Assembly (NCBI GenBank): GCA_029266425.1
Contig: JAQSWY010000014.1
Location: 1-64,000, forward strand
Direction: 5' to 3'
Source of the DNA: Xanthobacteraceae bacterium
Lineage (GTDB): Bacteria > Pseudomonadota > Alphaproteobacteria > Rhizobiales > Xanthobacteraceae
Length of the DNA stretch: 64,000 nt
Both the position numbers and the translations under genes were made by a program. The notes under the pieces are model-generated. The model made no database searches. It saw only the letters and a list, made by a program, of their open reading frames with translations, and was not told the DNA's origin. Shown here piece after piece: positions 47,450 through 56,535 of the stretch (the first letter of the stretch is position 1; each line of letters starts with the position of its first letter).

Positions 47450-48176
47450 CCTCATTCTCGGCGGCACCACCGAGGCGCGCCTGCTCGCGGAGCGCCTCGC
47501 GGGCCGCGATGATATCACGGTGACCGTGTCCCTTGCCGGCCGCACGCGCAACCCGCTCGATATGCCGGCTATGGTCCGGGTCGGCGGCTTTGGCGGGCCG
47601 ACAGGACTGGCGGACTACGTGCGCACCGAAGCGATCGACGCGCTGGTCGACGCCACCCACCCCTTCGCCGCCATCATGTCCTTCAACGCTGCCGAGGCGG
47701 CGAAGATCGCCGATGTGCCGCTGCTCGCCTTGGCGCGCCCCGCCTGGGAATGCCGGCCGGGCGACAACTGGCGCGAGGTGGAGAATGTGGCCGACGCTGT
47801 GGCTGCGCTCGGCACGGCGCCGCGGCGCGTGCTGGTCGCACTCGGGCGCAATGAGGTCGCCGCGCTGGAGGCGGCGCCCCAGCATTCGTACCTCGTGCGC
47901 AGCGTCGATCCGGTCGAACCAGGGCTTCGCCTCGACGACGTCCGCTACATCGTCGCGCGCGGGCCGTTCCCCGAGGACGACGAGCGGGAACTGCTGGAGC
48001 GGCATGCCATCGACGCGGTACTCGCCAAGAACGGCGGCGGCGAGGCCACCTACGGCAAGATCGCTGCGGCACGCGCGCTGGGGATCGAGGTGGTGCTGGT
48101 CAGGCGCCCGGCGCGGCCCGATGTGCGGAAGATCGGGAGTATCGAGGAAGCGTTGGCTTGGATCGGCAATCTCTAG
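47394..48176 (+). CDS. cobK: Precorrin-6A reductase
   Basis: A 260-residue NADPH-dependent reductase starting with RRILILGGTTEARLLAERLAG after about 17 residues. The mid-protein YIVARGPFPEDDERELLE and the C-terminal VLAKNGGGEATYGKI are conserved in CobK. It reduces precorrin-6A to 6B/6Y. The only cob gene on plus in this part, divergent from cobL and convergent with cobJ, 11 bases apart at the stops. GTG at 47418 is an alternative start that would shorten the overlap with cobL. Confidence 0.92.
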   Translation: MERDSALDVSKRDVSTRRILILGGTTEARLLAERLAGRDDITVTVSLAGRTRNPLDMPAMVRVGGFGGPTGLADYVRTEAIDALVDATHPFAAIMSFNAAEAAKIADVPLLALARPAWECRPGDNWREVENVADAVAALGTAPRRVLVALGRNEVAALEAAPQHSYLVRSVDPVEPGLRLDDVRYIVARGPFPEDDERELLERHAIDAVLAKNGGGEATYGKIAAARALGIEVVLVRRPARPDVRKIGSIEEALAWIGNL

Positions 48177-48187
48177 CCATTCGTCCT

Positions 48188-48949
48188 TCATCCCGCCACC
48201 CTCGCGCTGCGCGGCGAATAGACCAGTGGTGCCAGACCTTCCCGCTCCACCACCCGTGTCTCCGCCGAGCCGATGATGATGCAGGTCGCCATGTCGGCTT
48301 GTGCCGAACGCGCCTCGCTGAGCGGCACTACCGCCAGTCGCTGGTCAGCGCGCCCGACCGCGCGGCCGAAGATCACCGGCGTCGCGGCCGGCAGCACGCC
48401 GCGCAGCAGATCGAACGCTGCGCCGAGCTGCCACGGCCGCGCCCTGGAGACCGGATTGTAGAGCGCGATGACGAAGCCGGCTTCCCCCGCCAGCCTCAGG
48501 CGGCGCTCCACCAGTTCCCACGGCTTCAGATTGTCCGACAACGAGATGGCGCAGAAATCATGGCCGAGCGGCGCGCCGGCCTTTGCGGCCACCGCGAGCA
48601 TGGCGGTGATGCCAGGCACTATTTCGATCTCGACGGCACGAAACTCCGGTCGCCCGGCCTCGATCGCCTCGATCACCGCCGCCGCCATGGCGAACACGCC
48701 GGGATCGCCGCCGGATACCATCGCGACGCGAGCTCCGCTCAAGCAGTGCTCAAGCGCCGCTTCAGCACGGCTTAGTTCCTCGCGATTGTCTGAGGCGTGG
48801 CGCGTCTGGCCGGCACGCTCCGGCACGCGGGCGAGATAGGGCGCATAGCCGTAGAGCGCCTCGGCACCGGCGAGCGCCTCGGCCGCCTGCGGTGTGAGGA
48901 AGCGCTCGTCACCCGGCCCGAGGCCGACGACGGCGAGCCGCCCGCTCAC
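48188..48949 (-). CDS. cobJ: Precorrin-3B C17-methyltransferase
   Basis: A 253-residue methyltransferase. It starts SGRLAVVGLGPGDERFLTP and has SGGDPGVFAMAAAV near residue 80, the SAM-site loop of the family. It methylates C-17 and drives ring contraction of precorrin-3B. It overlaps cobI by 4 bases (48946-48949). Confidence 0.94.
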   Translation of the reverse strand: MSGRLAVVGLGPGDERFLTPQAAEALAGAEALYGYAPYLARVPERAGQTRHASDNREELSRAEAALEHCLSGARVAMVSGGDPGVFAMAAAVIEAIEAGRPEFRAVEIEIVPGITAMLAVAAKAGAPLGHDFCAISLSDNLKPWELVERRLRLAGEAGFVIALYNPVSRARPWQLGAAFDLLRGVLPAATPVIFGRAVGRADQRLAVVPLSEARSAQADMATCIIIGSAETRVVEREGLAPLVYSPRSARVAG

Positions 48950-49671
48950 GAGCGTGCCTCCCAGCCCGGCACCAGCACGATGGCGAAATAAGGCGCCGGC
49001 GCCTCGTCGCGCTCCGTGAGCGGGAGCGCGTGCCCGCCCTCCATCGTGCCGCGCTCGACATAGAGCGCCCGCTCCAGCCGCCCGGCACTCGCCAGGGCAC
49101 GGCGGATTTTCGGCAGATTGCGGCCGACCTTCATGATGATGGCGGCGTCGGCGTCGCCGAGCCGCCGCGCCAGCTCGTCCTCCTCCAGCGTGCCCGGCAG
49201 CACGCAGAGCACGTCGTCGCCCTGCGCGATCGGGGTGCCGGCCTGCGACCAGCAGCCCGACATGCCGGTGACGCCTGGGATCACCTCGGCCGCGTAGCGC
49301 GCAGCAAGGCGCACATGCAGGTGCATGTAGGAGCCGTAGAACAGCGGATCGCCCTCGGAGAGCACGGCGACGGTGCGCCCCGCATCGAGATGCGCCGCCA
49401 CCGCTTGGGCGGATCGGTCATAGAAGCCGGTGATGGCGGTGCGATAGGCGGCGTCATGCCGGTGCGCCTCTGTGGTCACCGGGTAGAACAGCGGCAATTC
49501 CTCGGTGCCGATGCGGAAATGCGCGCAGGCGGTGGCGCGGGCATGGCTGCCATTGCCTTCCTTGGCGAAGAAGGCGACGACATCGGCCTCATGAAGCGCG
49601 CGCACGGCTTTGAGCGTCATCAGCTCCGGATCGCCGGGGCCGACGCCGACACCGATGAGACGTCCACTCAT
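48946..49671 (-). CDS. cobI: Precorrin-2 C20-methyltransferase
   Basis: A 241-residue methyltransferase. It starts GRLIGVGVGPGDPELMTLKA, where GVGPGDPEL is the hallmark, followed by LSEGDPLFYGSYMHL near residue 95. It methylates C-20 of precorrin-2. The ATG at 49671 overlaps the cobH stop as ATGA; upstream frame is a shadow. Confidence 0.95.
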   Translation of the reverse strand: MSGRLIGVGVGPGDPELMTLKAVRALHEADVVAFFAKEGNGSHARATACAHFRIGTEELPLFYPVTTEAHRHDAAYRTAITGFYDRSAQAVAAHLDAGRTVAVLSEGDPLFYGSYMHLHVRLAARYAAEVIPGVTGMSGCWSQAGTPIAQGDDVLCVLPGTLEEDELARRLGDADAAIIMKVGRNLPKIRRALASAGRLERALYVERGTMEGGHALPLTERDEAPAPYFAIVLVPGWEARS

Positions 49672-50309
49672 ATGCCGGCCCTCGCCAATGCGTTGATGGC
49701 GGCGGCCGTCATGGCGCTGCCGCCGAGGCGCCCGCGCACCACGAGCCAGGGCACGCCATGGTCGCCGGCCGCCAGCGCGTCCTTGGATTCTGCGGCGCCG
49801 ACGAAGCCGACGGGGATCCCGAGGATAGCAGCCGGTGCCGGCGCCCCTTCCTCCAGCATTTCCAGTAGCCGGAACAAGGCGGTGGGCGCATTGCCTATCG
49901 CGACGACCGCACCATCGAGATGGGGACGCCACAGCTCCAGCGCCGCCGCCGAGCGGGTGGTGCCGAGCCGTTCCGCGAGCTCAGGCACGGCGGGGTCGCG
50001 CAGTGTGCAGATGACCTCGTTGTCCGCCGGCAGCCGGGCGCGGGTGACGCCGTGCGCCACCATCTCGGCATCGCACAGGATCGGCGCGCCGGCGACAAGC
50101 GCGGTTCGCGCCGCCCGCACCACGCCGCGACCGAAATCGATGGCCATGGCGGCCTCGACTAGGCCGCAGGCATGGATCATCCGCACCGCGACATCGGCCT
50201 CCTCCGGCGTAAAGCGTCCGAGATCGGCCTCCTCGCGGATGATGGCGAAGGAGCGCTCATAGATGGCGGCGCCGTCGCGCACATAGTCGAATGGGTGCGC
50301 CTCAGCCAC
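49668..50309 (-). CDS. cobH: Precorrin-8X methylmutase
   Basis: A 213-residue CobH. It starts AHPFDYVRDGAAIYERSFA and carries VRMIHACGLVEAAMAIDF, with the catalytic His of the 1,5-methyl shift, at about residues 46-63. It converts precorrin-8X to hydrogenobyrinic acid. Its start overlaps the cobG stop by 8 bases and its stop overlaps cobI by 4. Confidence 0.95.
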   Translation of the reverse strand: MAEAHPFDYVRDGAAIYERSFAIIREEADLGRFTPEEADVAVRMIHACGLVEAAMAIDFGRGVVRAARTALVAGAPILCDAEMVAHGVTRARLPADNEVICTLRDPAVPELAERLGTTRSAAALELWRPHLDGAVVAIGNAPTALFRLLEMLEEGAPAPAAILGIPVGFVGAAESKDALAAGDHGVPWLVVRGRLGGSAMTAAAINALARAGI

Positions 50310-51681
50310 CGTCTCTCTCCAGAATGCGCCGCGCCGCCACCACCAACTCCGTCTCCGGTGCGATGAGTGACGGCGCGTCGCGCGGCCCGCCTTCGACCAC
50401 GAGACCGGCCCCGCCGTCCAGCCCCACTATGGTGAGGTAGGCTTTGCCCGGGTGCGCACAGCCCTTGGTGCAGCCGGAGATATGAAGGGTGCGGCCTCCC
50501 GCCAGCGGCGCCAGCTCAGTGGCGAGCGCGCGGGTCTCGATGCGGCCGGAGGCACAGGCCGGCCGGCCCGGACAGGCCGAGACCGAGCGGCGCGGATCGC
50601 GAGGATCAGTGATGAAGCCGAGCGAGGCGGCTTCGCGGCGGACGTCATCGACCGCCATCTCGGTGAGGCCGATCACCAACAGCGCGCGTCCGAAACAGGT
50701 GCCGATTTCATAGGCGCCGGCCCGGCGCGCAAGATCGGCAAGGCCGGACAAGGCGGCGTGATCGGTCTGGCCGAAGGGAAGGCCGATGCCGAGGGCGAAA
50801 AGGCCATCGCCGAGCGCGTGGGTGCCTATGGGCTCGGCAGGGGGGCGCCGATGAGCGCTGCCGGTTGGCGTCAGCACGATCCCGGCGAGCGCCGCCCGCA
50901 GCAGCGCTATGCCGTCCCCAGAGTCTGACCGAGATAGCAAAACCACGTCATCCTGAAGTGCTCGGGCGTAGCCCGAACCTCGAAGGATGCTCGCTCCGGA
51001 CGGCCGTCGCCCTGCTTCAACATCCTTCGAGGCTCGCTGTGCTCGCACCTCAGGATGACGTTGCGAATTTTGGGTGGAGCTCAAAGTAGCAAGGCCCGCC
51101 ATCCGCGCCGTCGGGCCTTGTTCGGCAAGCAGGGCCAGCAGCCGAGAAACCGCCTCCACGGCCACGTGCCGCTCCACAACACCGAGCGGCACGCCGCCGG
51201 CTTCCAGCGCCAGCCGGTCAGCATCCAGCGCCGCCAACCGGATATCGGCCGTGAGTCCGTCAAGATGCAGCGCGCCGCCGCCATCCACGATCACGCTCGC
51301 CTTCGGCGCCAGCCGGCCGGCCAGCGGCAGGGCCCGCTGCGCGATCTCCTGTGCCAGCGGACGGGGATCGGGAGCCGCATTGGGATCGCGCCCCGCGAGC
51401 GGACCGGTCTCGACTGCCAACCCCTCGCGCAACGCGATGCCGAGCGCGCCGACACCTTCCGCGAACGCTGTGGCGGTGGCGGACGTCAAACCGCGGATTT
51501 GCAGGCTGCCCCGCGCGGATACCTCGACTATGCCATTGCCGTGGCATCGGCTGAGCTTTGCCAGCCCGGCGAGCTGCTCCGGCGTGACTGGCGCCGCGGG
51601 CGCGATCCGCGCCAGCAGGCCGTCGCCGGTCGCCATCGGCTCCGGCAGGCTTGGGCAGGCGCCGCGGCGCATCGCGCTCAT
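50302..51681 (-). CDS. cobG: Precorrin-3B synthase with a repeat insertion
   Basis: A 459-residue nitrite/sulfite-reductase-like enzyme. The iron-sulfur ligands are in CPGRPACASG and CTKGCAHPGKAYL in the C-terminal third. It uses oxygen to hydroxylate precorrin-3A, which marks the aerobic pathway. Residues about 207-245 (50946-51060) translate a family B repeat between the two halves of the protein, and the frame stays open. Its ATG overlaps the cobN stop by 4 bases and its stop overlaps cobH by 8. Activity with the insert is unproven. Confidence 0.92.
   Translation of the reverse strand: MSAMRRGACPSLPEPMATGDGLLARIAPAAPVTPEQLAGLAKLSRCHGNGIVEVSARGSLQIRGLTSATATAFAEGVGALGIALREGLAVETGPLAGRDPNAAPDPRPLAQEIAQRALPLAGRLAPKASVIVDGGGALHLDGLTADIRLAALDADRLALEAGGVPLGVVERHVAVEAVSRLLALLAEQGPTARMAGLATLSSTQNSQRHPEVRAQRASKDVEAGRRPSGASILRGSGYARALQDDVVLLSRSDSGDGIALLRAALAGIVLTPTGSAHRRPPAEPIGTHALGDGLFALGIGLPFGQTDHAALSGLADLARRAGAYEIGTCFGRALLVIGLTEMAVDDVRREAASLGFITDPRDPRRSVSACPGRPACASGRIETRALATELAPLAGGRTLHISGCTKGCAHPGKAYLTIVGLDGGAGLVVEGGPRDAPSLIAPETELVVAARRILERDGG
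50946..51060. repeat. Family B repeat inside cobG
   Basis: CGTCATCCTGAAGTG to CTCGAAGGATGC, spacer, then CATCCTTCGAGG to CACCTCAGGATGACG. On the minus strand it encodes a segment holding HPEVRAQRASKDV, the same frame as the copy in cobN (HPEVPGVSRASKDA). Confidence 0.9.
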
Positions 51682-54600
51682 TCCGCCGCCTCCCCGCCGA
51701 TCACGGCAAGACCGGCATCGACATCGTTGCGGCGCGGGTGCCAGAGCCCCTTGGCCCGCGCGTCACTGAAGCGCCCTGCCACCACGCGCGCCGCCTCCGG
51801 GCTCGCCTCGAGCAGAAAGTTGCGCACCGTCTCGTCGCCGAGAAAGGCGTCGTGCAGCACTTCAATCAGATGCGACGGCACCGCGCGCGTCGTCTCGGCA
51901 AAGCCGACCAACCGGTCGACGGTCTCGGCCAGCTCGGCGGCACCGCGCGGCCCGTGGCGCATCAGTCCGGCGAGATAGCGCGGATCGGCCCGGCCACGGA
52001 CGATGCGCGCCAGCGCCTCGCCAAGCGCGCGCGCGCGGGGACGCTGCGGGTCCGAGGTGTCGAGCAGGACAAGGTCGGGCGTGCGGCCGAGCTTTTCCGC
52101 CGCCGCGGCAAAGCCGCCGATGAAGGCGAGGTCGGCGTCACCTTCCAGCAGATCGCGGCCCGGATCGTCGCCCGAATGGACCAGCAGGTCCGCGGCCCCG
52201 ACACGCTCGGCGAAGGCGTCGGTCTCGCGCCCCTCGCCCTCAGTGCCGCCATAGGCATGGGAGGCGGCGGCGAGATAGGCCTCGCCCACCGCCTCGCGGG
52301 TGGCCGTGCCCAGCATCTGCTCTATGCCGGCGCCATAGGCGCCAGGCGCGGTGCCGAAGATGCGCGGCGCGCCGGGCCCGGCAGCCTTGAGTGGATTGTC
52401 CGCCGCGGGCTCGTCACGTGCAGCGACCACGCCGATGGCGGCGTCGAGTAGCGCGATCTGCGTCGGGAACAAATCTCGGAACAGCCCCGATATGCGGAAG
52501 GTGACGTCGACCCGCGGGCGGCCCATCGCCGCTGTCGGCAACACTTCGATGCCGGTGACGCGGCCGGTCGCAGTGTCCCACACCGGACGGCACCCCATGA
52601 GGGCGAGCCCCTGGCTTATCTCCTCGCCGCCGGTGCGCAAACTCGCGCTGCCCCAGAGATCGAGCACGAGGGAACGCGGCCAGTCGCCATGGGCCTGCGC
52701 ATAGGTCCGTACCACCTCCTCCGCGGCGAGACGGCCGAGGTCGAAGGCGGTCGGCGTCGGCAGCGTGCGCGGGTCGGAGGTGAAGAGGTTGCGCCCGGTC
52801 GGCAGCACGTCGGTGCGCCCGCGCCCCGGCGCGCCGGCCGGCCCGGCGGCGACGCGCCGGCCATCGAGCGCGGCAAGGAGCGCGTCACGTTCGGCATTGC
52901 CGCAGGCACCGCGGCCATAGACGTGGAAGCCGTCTTTGAGGCGCAGCTCCTTGACGTCGCACAGCCAGGCATCGATGCGCTTCAGCGCCTCGTCCGGATC
53001 GCCCTCGATCCCCGCCTCGCGAGCGAGCCCGGTGCGTTCGGCTTCCTCGACGATGAGCGTCGCCAGCCGCTCACGGCGGCGGCGGTCGAGCCCGTCGGCC
53101 TGCGCATATTCGTCGAGCAGGCGCTCCAGCTCGCGGGCCTCGCCCGACAGCCCGCCCTCGATCAGCGGCGGTGGCAAATGGCCGAGCGTGACCGCCGCGA
53201 TGCGCCGCTTGGCCTGCGCCGCCTCGCCGGGATTGGAGACGATGAAGGGATAGATGACGGGAAGCGCGCCCAGAACCAATCCGGGGAAGCAGGCGGCGGT
53301 GAGCGCAACATGCTTCCCCGGCAGCCATTCCAGCGTGCCATGCGCGCCCATATGGACGAGGGCATCAACCTTGGCGACGTGGCGCAGCCAGAGGCCAAAG
53401 GCGAGCAGCGCGTGGCGCGGCGGGAGGGCCGGGTCGTGATAGTCGGCGCGGCGATTCTGGTAGTGGCCGCGGTCGGGGGCGATCGCGACAAGGGCGTTGC
53501 CGAACCAGGCGGCGCGGAATTGGAACGCGCCATCGTGCACGTCTGGATCGGCGGCTGGATCGCCCCAGGCGGCTTGGAGTGCGGCGCGCGCTTCCTCGGG
53601 AAGCGTGGCGAGGAGGCGCTGATAATCTTCAATCGATAGAACCACCTCATCCTGAGGTGCGAGCGCAGCGAGCCTCGAAGGATGCTCACCTCGGGCACCC
53701 GATTGAGCATCCTTCGAGGCCCGGCTGACGCCGGGCACCTCAGGATGAGGTGGTTCTATGTGCCGGTCATGCCCGGGCTTGTCCCCGCCATCCACGGGCG
53801 CACTCTCGTCACGGGCGTGGCTCCCCGGGACAAGCCCGGGGATGACGGTGGCTTTGGCGTCGAAGGTTGCCGCCCCCATCCGGCGCGGTTGGCTGCCGGC
53901 AAGCGCATCCAGCAGCGCCCGCTCATCCGCGGGCGTTCGCTCGACCCGATATCCCGCCGCCTGCAGGTCCCCCAGCAGCACCAGCACACTCGCCGGCACA
54001 TCGAGCCCGACCGCCCAGCCGGTGCGGCCCGGCGCGCCGGCATAGTCCGGCATCAGCACGGCGATACGGCGAGCGGCTTTCGGTGTCGCCTGCAGCCGCG
54101 CCAGCGCCGCGACGCGCTCGGCCACTTGCGCGATGCGATCGGGCTCCGGCCGGTTGACGAGACCGGTGAAGCCGAGCTCGTCGTCCGCCGTCTCCGGTGC
54201 CTTGAAGGACAAGGCGCCGGCGAGGATGCGGCCGTCGAGCTCGGGCAGCACCACATGCATGGCGAGGTCGGCGCTGGTCAGGCCACGGGCGGCGCTCTTC
54301 CAGGCCTCGCGCTTGGTGGTGGCGACGACCGCCTGCAGCACCGGCACGCCGGGCGCGTCGAGCACGGTCGCCTCGCCCGGATCGCCGGCGGCGAAGGCGG
54401 TGAGGGTGACGATGGCGGCGGGGTTCAGGCCCGCCAAGGCCTCAGTGAGGAAAGCGGCGGAGGTGGAGTCCTTGAGGCTAGCGACGAAGATCGGCTGCGG
54501 CGCGAGGCCGCGCGCTTCGAGCGCGTCGCACAGCGCGTCGACCGGCGCCGCATCGTCGGCGAGCCACATGGAGCGGTAGAAGATGATCGGGATGACGGGC

Positions 54601-55235
54601 GCCATGACCCCCTCACCCCAGCCCTTTCCCCCACGGGGAGAGGGGGAAGGGGGCGCGCCCTCGGCAGAATCCCTCTCCCCGCGGGGGAGAGGGTTGGGTG
54701 AGGGGGACCACGCGTAAGAGCCCGCGAGCGGCACCGGCACAGGCGCGGCCGCCTCCAGCCCCGCCAGCCGCCGCAACAGCGCCCTCATGTTCGCCGGGCC
54801 GCCGGCGCGGAAATAGCCGAGCAGCGCCGCCAGCTCGGCAACCGGCAGTGTCGATGCCTCGCTCAGCCTTGGATCGTCGCGGTCCTCACCGGGCAGCACC
54901 GCGAGCGCGATGCCCCGCTGCCGCGCCACCGCGGACAGCCGCTCGACGCCGTAGCGCCACCAGTCGAGCCCGCCGAGCAGGCGCACCACGACGATCTTCG
55001 CCTTCGAGGCCACCTTGTCGATCCAGAGGTCGACCGACATCGGGTGGCGCAGATCGCGCAGGCTGGCGAGCCGCAGGCTCGGCAGGACATTCCGCTCGGC
55101 CCGCCAGGCGCGGGCCAGCGCGCCTAGGTCGCTGTCGGTGAAGGACGCCACCACCATCTCGCCCGGCGTCTGGCCGAGATCGACCGGCTCGACGAGGTCA
55201 TCGAGCGTCGCGCTGGTGGTGGTAAGGATGTGCAT
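51678..55235 (-). CDS. cobN: Cobaltochelatase subunit CobN with repeat insertions
   Basis: A 1185-residue subunit that binds hydrogenobyrinic acid a,c-diamide and inserts cobalt with CobS and CobT, which are not in the window. The core motif is VHMGAHGTLEWLPGKHVALT, followed by GLVLGALPVIYPFIVSNPGEA near residue 660. The N-terminus (HILTTTSATLDDLVEP) is normal. Three repeat copies are read through in frame: family D at residues about 177-209 and families A plus B together at about 464-531. Without them the length would be near 1085, close to relatives in Hyphomicrobiales (from memory). It lies downstream of cobW after a family A repeat and overlaps cobG by 4 bases. Confidence 0.93.
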   Translation of the reverse strand: MHILTTTSATLDDLVEPVDLGQTPGEMVVASFTDSDLGALARAWRAERNVLPSLRLASLRDLRHPMSVDLWIDKVASKAKIVVVRLLGGLDWWRYGVERLSAVARQRGIALAVLPGEDRDDPRLSEASTLPVAELAALLGYFRAGGPANMRALLRRLAGLEAAAPVPVPLAGSYAWSPSPNPLPRGERDSAEGAPPSPSPRGGKGWGEGVMAPVIPIIFYRSMWLADDAAPVDALCDALEARGLAPQPIFVASLKDSTSAAFLTEALAGLNPAAIVTLTAFAAGDPGEATVLDAPGVPVLQAVVATTKREAWKSAARGLTSADLAMHVVLPELDGRILAGALSFKAPETADDELGFTGLVNRPEPDRIAQVAERVAALARLQATPKAARRIAVLMPDYAGAPGRTGWAVGLDVPASVLVLLGDLQAAGYRVERTPADERALLDALAGSQPRRMGAATFDAKATVIPGLVPGSHARDESAPVDGGDKPGHDRHIEPPHPEVPGVSRASKDAQSGARGEHPSRLAALAPQDEVVLSIEDYQRLLATLPEEARAALQAAWGDPAADPDVHDGAFQFRAAWFGNALVAIAPDRGHYQNRRADYHDPALPPRHALLAFGLWLRHVAKVDALVHMGAHGTLEWLPGKHVALTAACFPGLVLGALPVIYPFIVSNPGEAAQAKRRIAAVTLGHLPPPLIEGGLSGEARELERLLDEYAQADGLDRRRRERLATLIVEEAERTGLAREAGIEGDPDEALKRIDAWLCDVKELRLKDGFHVYGRGACGNAERDALLAALDGRRVAAGPAGAPGRGRTDVLPTGRNLFTSDPRTLPTPTAFDLGRLAAEEVVRTYAQAHGDWPRSLVLDLWGSASLRTGGEEISQGLALMGCRPVWDTATGRVTGIEVLPTAAMGRPRVDVTFRISGLFRDLFPTQIALLDAAIGVVAARDEPAADNPLKAAGPGAPRIFGTAPGAYGAGIEQMLGTATREAVGEAYLAAASHAYGGTEGEGRETDAFAERVGAADLLVHSGDDPGRDLLEGDADLAFIGGFAAAAEKLGRTPDLVLLDTSDPQRPRARALGEALARIVRGRADPRYLAGLMRHGPRGAAELAETVDRLVGFAETTRAVPSHLIEVLHDAFLGDETVRNFLLEASPEAARVVAGRFSDARAKGLWHPRRNDVDAGLAVIGGEAAE
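53636..53759. repeat. Family B repeat inside cobN, with perfect inverted ends
   Basis: The outer 25 bases at each end (53636-53660 and 53735-53759) are perfect inverted complements, starting ATAGAACCACC. Inside are the two half-units with CTCGAAGGATG and CATCCTTCGAGG. It is read in frame as HPEVPGVSRASKDA on the minus strand. Confidence 0.9.
53766..53846. repeat. Family A repeat inside cobN, next to the family B copy
   Basis: GTCATGCCCGGGCTTGTC to GACAAGCCCGGGGATGAC with inner CATCCACGG and CGTGGCTCC. It begins 6 bases after the family B copy ends, so the two landed together. It encodes a segment with VIPGLVPGSHARDES. Confidence 0.85.
54608..54706. repeat. Family D repeat inside cobN (N-terminal part)
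   Basis: CCCCCTCACCCC and GGGTGAGGGGG ends flank hairpins CCCCCACGGGG and CTCTCCCCGCGGGGGAGAG. It is read in frame as a Pro/Gly/Ser-rich stretch starting SPSPNPLPRGERD. Confidence 0.85.
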
Positions 55236-55258
55236 GGGCTGACCTTGCTCAGTGCAAC

Positions 55259-55332
55259 GTCATGCCCGGCCTCGTGCCGGGCATCCACGGCCTTCCGCAT
55301 GAACAGATGGCCGGGACAAGCCCGGCCATGAC
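55259..55332. repeat. Family A palindromic repeat between cobW and cobN
   Basis: GTCATGCCCGGCC to GGCCGGGACAAGCCCGGCCATGAC. It fills most of the 122-base cobW-cobN gap. Confidence 0.75.
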
Positions 55333-55357
55333 GCCGTGCGGCATGCGGCCGTTGTGG

Positions 55358-56422
55358 TCACGCAGCCGCCTCCAGCGCGCCAAGCGCGCGCTCCGCTGCG
55401 GCACGGTCGAGACCCTTGAGGCCGATCACCACCAGCCGGCCGGCGCGCGGCTCAGCGCCCCAGGCGCGGTCATACTGGTGGGTGACGCGCGGCCCGACCG
55501 CCTGCACGAGCAGCCGCATCGGCTTGCCGATCACCGCGACGAAGCCCTTCACCCGAAGCGCGCCGGCCTCCTCGGCGGCACGCACGATGCGCCCGGAAAG
55601 CTCGGCTGGATCAGTGACTTCTGGTACATTTATGACAAAACTGTCGAAGTCGTCATGATCGTGGTCGAGCTCGTCATCGTGGTGGGTGCGGCGATTCTCG
55701 ATATCGGCTTCGGTGCCCACCCCAAGACCGAGCAGCACCGCCGGATCGAGCCGTCCGGCGACCGCGCTCACCACCCGCACCGCGCGCGGCAAGCTGGCAT
55801 GGAGCGCGGCCCTCGCCCGCTCGGCGCCGTCGCGGTCGATCAAGTCGCCCTTGGTCATCACCACGAGATCGGCGCAAGCGACCTGGTCCTCGAACACTTC
55901 CTCGATCGGATCGTCATGGTCGAGCGCGGCGTCGGCGACACGCTGTTCGGCCAGCGCCTCTAGGTCGTTCGCGACGCGCCCGGCGGCGAGCGCCTCGCCA
56001 TCCACCACGGCGACCACGCCGTCGACGGTGACCCGGCTCCTGATCGCCGGCCAGTGGAAGGCCTGCACCAGCGGCTTCGGCAAAGCGAGCCCGGAGGTCT
56101 CGATGAGGATGTGCTCGACCTTCGGCTCCAGCGCGAGGATGGCGTCGAGCGCGGGGACGAAATCGTCGGCCACGGTGCAGCAGATGCAGCCGTTTGCCAA
56201 TTCGACGATGTTCTCTTCCGGGCAGGTCTCGACCCCGCAGCCCTTCAGTATCTCGCCGTCGATGCCGACATCGCCGAACTCGTTGACGATCACCGCCAGC
56301 CGCCGCCCCTTGGCCTCGGTGAGCACATGGCGGATCAGCGTCGTCTTCCCCGAGCCGAGGAAGCCGGTGACGATGGTGCACGGCACTTTTGTCAAGGAAA
56401 CCTGAGAAGGATTGGAACTCAT
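55358..56422 (-). CDS. cobW: CobW-type GTPase, metal chaperone of the cobalamin cluster
   Basis: A 354-residue COG0523 G3E GTPase. The P-loop GFLGSGKTT is at residues about 20-28; GCICCTV, the CxCC metal site, is near residue 79. The guanine-specifying TKGD comes near residue 210. A His/Asp-rich loop (HHDDELDHDHDD) before the C-terminal domain fits metal binding. CobW delivers cobalt or loads CobN. The ATG at 56422 lies downstream of a cobalamin riboswitch, and it is the first gene of the minus-strand cob run. Confidence 0.93.
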   Translation of the reverse strand: MSSNPSQVSLTKVPCTIVTGFLGSGKTTLIRHVLTEAKGRRLAVIVNEFGDVGIDGEILKGCGVETCPEENIVELANGCICCTVADDFVPALDAILALEPKVEHILIETSGLALPKPLVQAFHWPAIRSRVTVDGVVAVVDGEALAAGRVANDLEALAEQRVADAALDHDDPIEEVFEDQVACADLVVMTKGDLIDRDGAERARAALHASLPRAVRVVSAVAGRLDPAVLLGLGVGTEADIENRRTHHDDELDHDHDDFDSFVINVPEVTDPAELSGRIVRAAEEAGALRVKGFVAVIGKPMRLLVQAVGPRVTHQYDRAWGAEPRAGRLVVIGLKGLDRAAAERALGALEAAA

Positions 56423-56535
56423 GCGGCGTCTCCAACGAATCAAATCGCGAGGCGCGCCGGTCCTGGGCGATAAGCCCATCGAGGGCTGAAAAGCCCTTCC
56501 ATGCATGCCGGGCACCCCGCCTGCGCGCACGACCG

